From the NCBI GenBank assembly GCA_013152105.1, contig JAADHA010000032.1:1-14343 (forward strand): a stretch of 14,343 nucleotides of DNA. The letters are read 5' to 3'. This DNA comes from Oligoflexia bacterium. GTDB taxonomy: Bacteria; Myxococcota_A; UBA796; UBA2385. This document shows, one piece after another, positions 12,389-14,343 of this stretch; positions within the stretch are counted from its first letter, which is position 1; every line of letters begins with the position of its first letter. Under the pieces are notes generated by a model. The model was not told the DNA's origin. It made no database searches and saw nothing but the letters and a program-made list of their open reading frames with translations. The position numbers were made by a program, and so were the translations under genes.

Positions 12389-14305
12389 TTGACCGGCGCC
12401 CTGACCATCCTGCTTCTCGCCTGTAGCCCTCGCGGTGGCCTGGACACCTCGACCACCTCGACCGCCACCGTCCCTCGCGGCGACTGCAACCCGGTCGAGG
12501 ACAGCGGGTGCATGCTGCCCTTCCCCAGCGACTTCTATATGGAGGATGACCCAGGCACGGGCACGGGACTGCGGGTCCACTTCGGGCCGAGTTCGCTGCC
12601 CATGAACATCGACGATGTCCAGATGGCACCGGACTTCTGGAATGAGCTGGACGGGTTCTCGACCCTGGGCGAGCTGCTGGCCCACCTGCCGGGCGCCACC
12701 CTGGACGGGGTCATCGGCTGGCAGGACCTGGGCGCCTATGCTGACGCGGACGCTCGCACCGTGGTCGTCGATACGCAGACCGGCGAACGGGCCGTCCACT
12801 GGGTCGAGCGCGATGTCTTCAGCGACGACCCCGACCGCGAGCTGCTGGTCTTGCGGCCGGCGGCTCCCCTGAAGCACGCGACCCGCTACGTCGTCGGGAT
12901 CCGTGGTCTGGTCGACAGCGACGGCGCTCTGGTCGACGCTCCCCAGGGCTTCGCTGCCCTGCGCGACGGGACTGCCACGGACGACCCGGACCTCGAGCGT
13001 CAGCGAGACCACTACGAGACCGTGGTCTTTCCAACTCTGGAGGCCGCCGGCTTCGTCCAACTGGCCTGGTCCTTCACCACCACCAGCAAAGACGGCAGCC
13101 TGGGGCGGGCGCTGTGGATGCGCGACGACGCCTTGGCCTGGGCCGCGGACCAGGGCATGTCGTACACCATCGACAGCCTGGCCGAGACGGACTGTACGAC
13201 CGGCGCCAACATCGGCCGCGACATCACCGGCACTGTCGCGGTCCCGCTCTACCTGGAGTCCGCCGAGCCCGGCAGCCTGCTGACCCGCGACGCCGACGGC
13301 TGGCCCTACCGCAACGGCACCGTCGACGTGCCCTTCACCGCCAGGGTGCCGTGCAGCGTGATCGCCGCCGCCGCTCCCGCCCCGATCCTCCAGTTCGGAC
13401 ACAGCCTGCTGGCCAGCCAGTCCGAGGTCGGGGGCAGCAACATCGGGGAGATCGCCAACCAGACCGGCGCCGTCCTGCTGGCGGTCGACTGGTGGGGCAT
13501 GTCCGAGCAGGATCGCAAGGCCGTGGCCTTGATGGTCGTCAACCAGACCGATCAATTCTCGATGATCCCCGAGCGGTTGATGCAGTCCTTCGTCAACGCA
13601 CAGATCGCCGCGCGCACCCTGGACGGACCCATGGGCAGCGACCCGGCCTTCAGCGTGGACGGACAGACCCTGATCGACCCGGACCAGACCTGGTTCTACG
13701 GGGTCTCCCAGGGTGGGATCCTCGGTGGCGGCTTCGGCGCCTACAGCCGCGACATCACGCGCCTGGTCCTGGCCGTTCCGGGCACGCCCTTCACCCTGCT
13801 GCTGGCTCGCAGCAGCGGCTTCGCTCCCTTCCTCATCATCTTGCAGACCATGTTCGAGGACCCCGCCGATGTATCGGTCATCATCGGCCTGATGCAGTCC
13901 GTCTGGGACCCCGGTGAGGCCGCCGGCTACGCCCGCTTCATGACCCAAGAACCGCTGGACGCCTTGACCGCCGACAAGCAGGTTCTGCTGCTGGCCGGCC
14001 TCGGCGATGGGCTGGTGACCGACCTGGGCGCCCACATCATGGCCCGGTCCTATGGCGCAACCCTGATCGCGCCGACCGTGCAGGATGTGTACGGTGTACA
14101 GAGCGCGAAGCCACCGTTCACCGGCTCGGCCTTCATGGAAGAGGACTGGGGGGTCGAGGATCCGGTCGAGGCGGTGCCGGCCGAGGGCGATGTCGAGGTC
14201 CACAACGTCGTGCCCTGGACCGACGCAGCGATGGCCTTGGTCGAGCACTGGCTGGTCACCGGCGAGGCGATCACCACCTGCAAGGGCGTGTGTGATCCTG
14301 ACTGA
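12389..14305 (+). CDS. Large lipoprotein with alpha/beta-hydrolase (lipase-like) site
   Basis: This protein of about 638 residues starts with a short hydrophobic signal ending in LLLAC (Cys12), a good lipobox. A Thr/Ser linker and then DCNPVEDSGCMLPFPSDFYMED follow. The LPFPsDfy block resembles the N-terminal region of bacterial Pla-1/VolA-type extracellular lipases. The middle contains strand-rich sequence. The C-terminal third has the nucleophile elbow YGVSQGGILGG (Ser440), LLAGLGDGLV (likely acid Asp540) and EVHNVVPW (likely His605), in the right order for a hydrolase triad. It is probably an exported, membrane-anchored esterase or lipase; substrate is unknown. The n-region has no Lys or Arg, as in the other lipoprotein of this window. 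The start is TTG 12389; TTG 12365 is possible and adds eight residues. Last gene of the probable three-gene operon. Confidence 0.82.
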   Translation: MTGALTILLLACSPRGGLDTSTTSTATVPRGDCNPVEDSGCMLPFPSDFYMEDDPGTGTGLRVHFGPSSLPMNIDDVQMAPDFWNELDGFSTLGELLAHLPGATLDGVIGWQDLGAYADADARTVVVDTQTGERAVHWVERDVFSDDPDRELLVLRPAAPLKHATRYVVGIRGLVDSDGALVDAPQGFAALRDGTATDDPDLERQRDHYETVVFPTLEAAGFVQLAWSFTTTSKDGSLGRALWMRDDALAWAADQGMSYTIDSLAETDCTTGANIGRDITGTVAVPLYLESAEPGSLLTRDADGWPYRNGTVDVPFTARVPCSVIAAAAPAPILQFGHSLLASQSEVGGSNIGEIANQTGAVLLAVDWWGMSEQDRKAVALMVVNQTDQFSMIPERLMQSFVNAQIAARTLDGPMGSDPAFSVDGQTLIDPDQTWFYGVSQGGILGGGFGAYSRDITRLVLAVPGTPFTLLLARSSGFAPFLIILQTMFEDPADVSVIIGLMQSVWDPGEAAGYARFMTQEPLDALTADKQVLLLAGLGDGLVTDLGAHIMARSYGATLIAPTVQDVYGVQSAKPPFTGSAFMEEDWGVEDPVEAVPAEGDVEVHNVVPWTDAAMALVEHWLVTGEAITTCKGVCDPD

Positions 14306-14343
14306 CTCCCCTTCGTGACGTGACACGCCCCAGCGGTTCCTTT

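Noticed and set aside
12272..14326. 684-residue open frame on the minus strand
   Set aside because: It is the antisense shadow of the lipoprotein hydrolase. Its translation is compositionally biased (Gly, Asp, Val, Gln, His), with no domain, signal or ribosome site. Long antisense frames are expected at this GC content.

Overview
The window is dense, high-GC bacterial DNA. Genes are packed on both strands with gaps mostly under 130 bp. I see no rRNA, tRNA, CRISPR array, insertion sequence or integrase. The cell is Gram-negative: there is an OmpA-type lipoprotein, a small outer-membrane beta-barrel protein and two further putative lipoproteins. A clear sigma-54 promoter, an Nfu N-terminal domain protein, Asp-rich lipoproteins and a lipoprotein hydrolase together suggest Myxococcota or a related former deltaproteobacterial lineage. 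This placement is inference from gene content, not from a marker gene.

Layout: (1) 1-449, the 3' end of a polyprenyl synthetase-like gene. (2) 551-1742, rightward: a double TM2-domain membrane protein, the fluoride channel CrcB/FluC and a DUF190 protein; the last two form a likely fluoride-tolerance pair. (3) About 1743-1936, a 194-bp gap with a near-perfect sigma-54 promoter, leading into a DUF218 (SanA/YdcF/ElyC-like) protein. (4) 2539-3850, leftward: DUF1697 protein then OmpA-family lipoprotein. (5) 3983-5575, rightward: a GMC/cholesterol-oxidase-like flavoenzyme with a CxxCxxCxxxC motif. (6) 5595-7547, leftward: Nfu N-terminal domain protein with an Ala-Pro linker, then a metallophosphoesterase; both carry in-frame tandem repeats. 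(7) 7631-10130, rightward: homocysteine S-methyltransferase, small beta-barrel protein, unknown lipoprotein. (8) 10131-10994, leftward: an isolated MalG-type ABC sugar permease. (9) 11090-14305, rightward: a probable three-gene operon of a small helical protein, an AlbA_2 (Schlafen-like) protein and a large lipoprotein with an alpha/beta-hydrolase GxSxG site.

Most genes are housekeeping or cell-envelope functions that do not form one pathway. The best candidates for new biology are the sigma-54 control of the DUF218 gene with an apparently non-standard start codon, the AlbA_2 operon, the Cys-cluster flavoenzyme, the Nfu protein with a basic N-terminal helix and rod-like linker, and the recurring TAGNNT hexamers close to start codons. 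No canonical defence or mobile system could be established.
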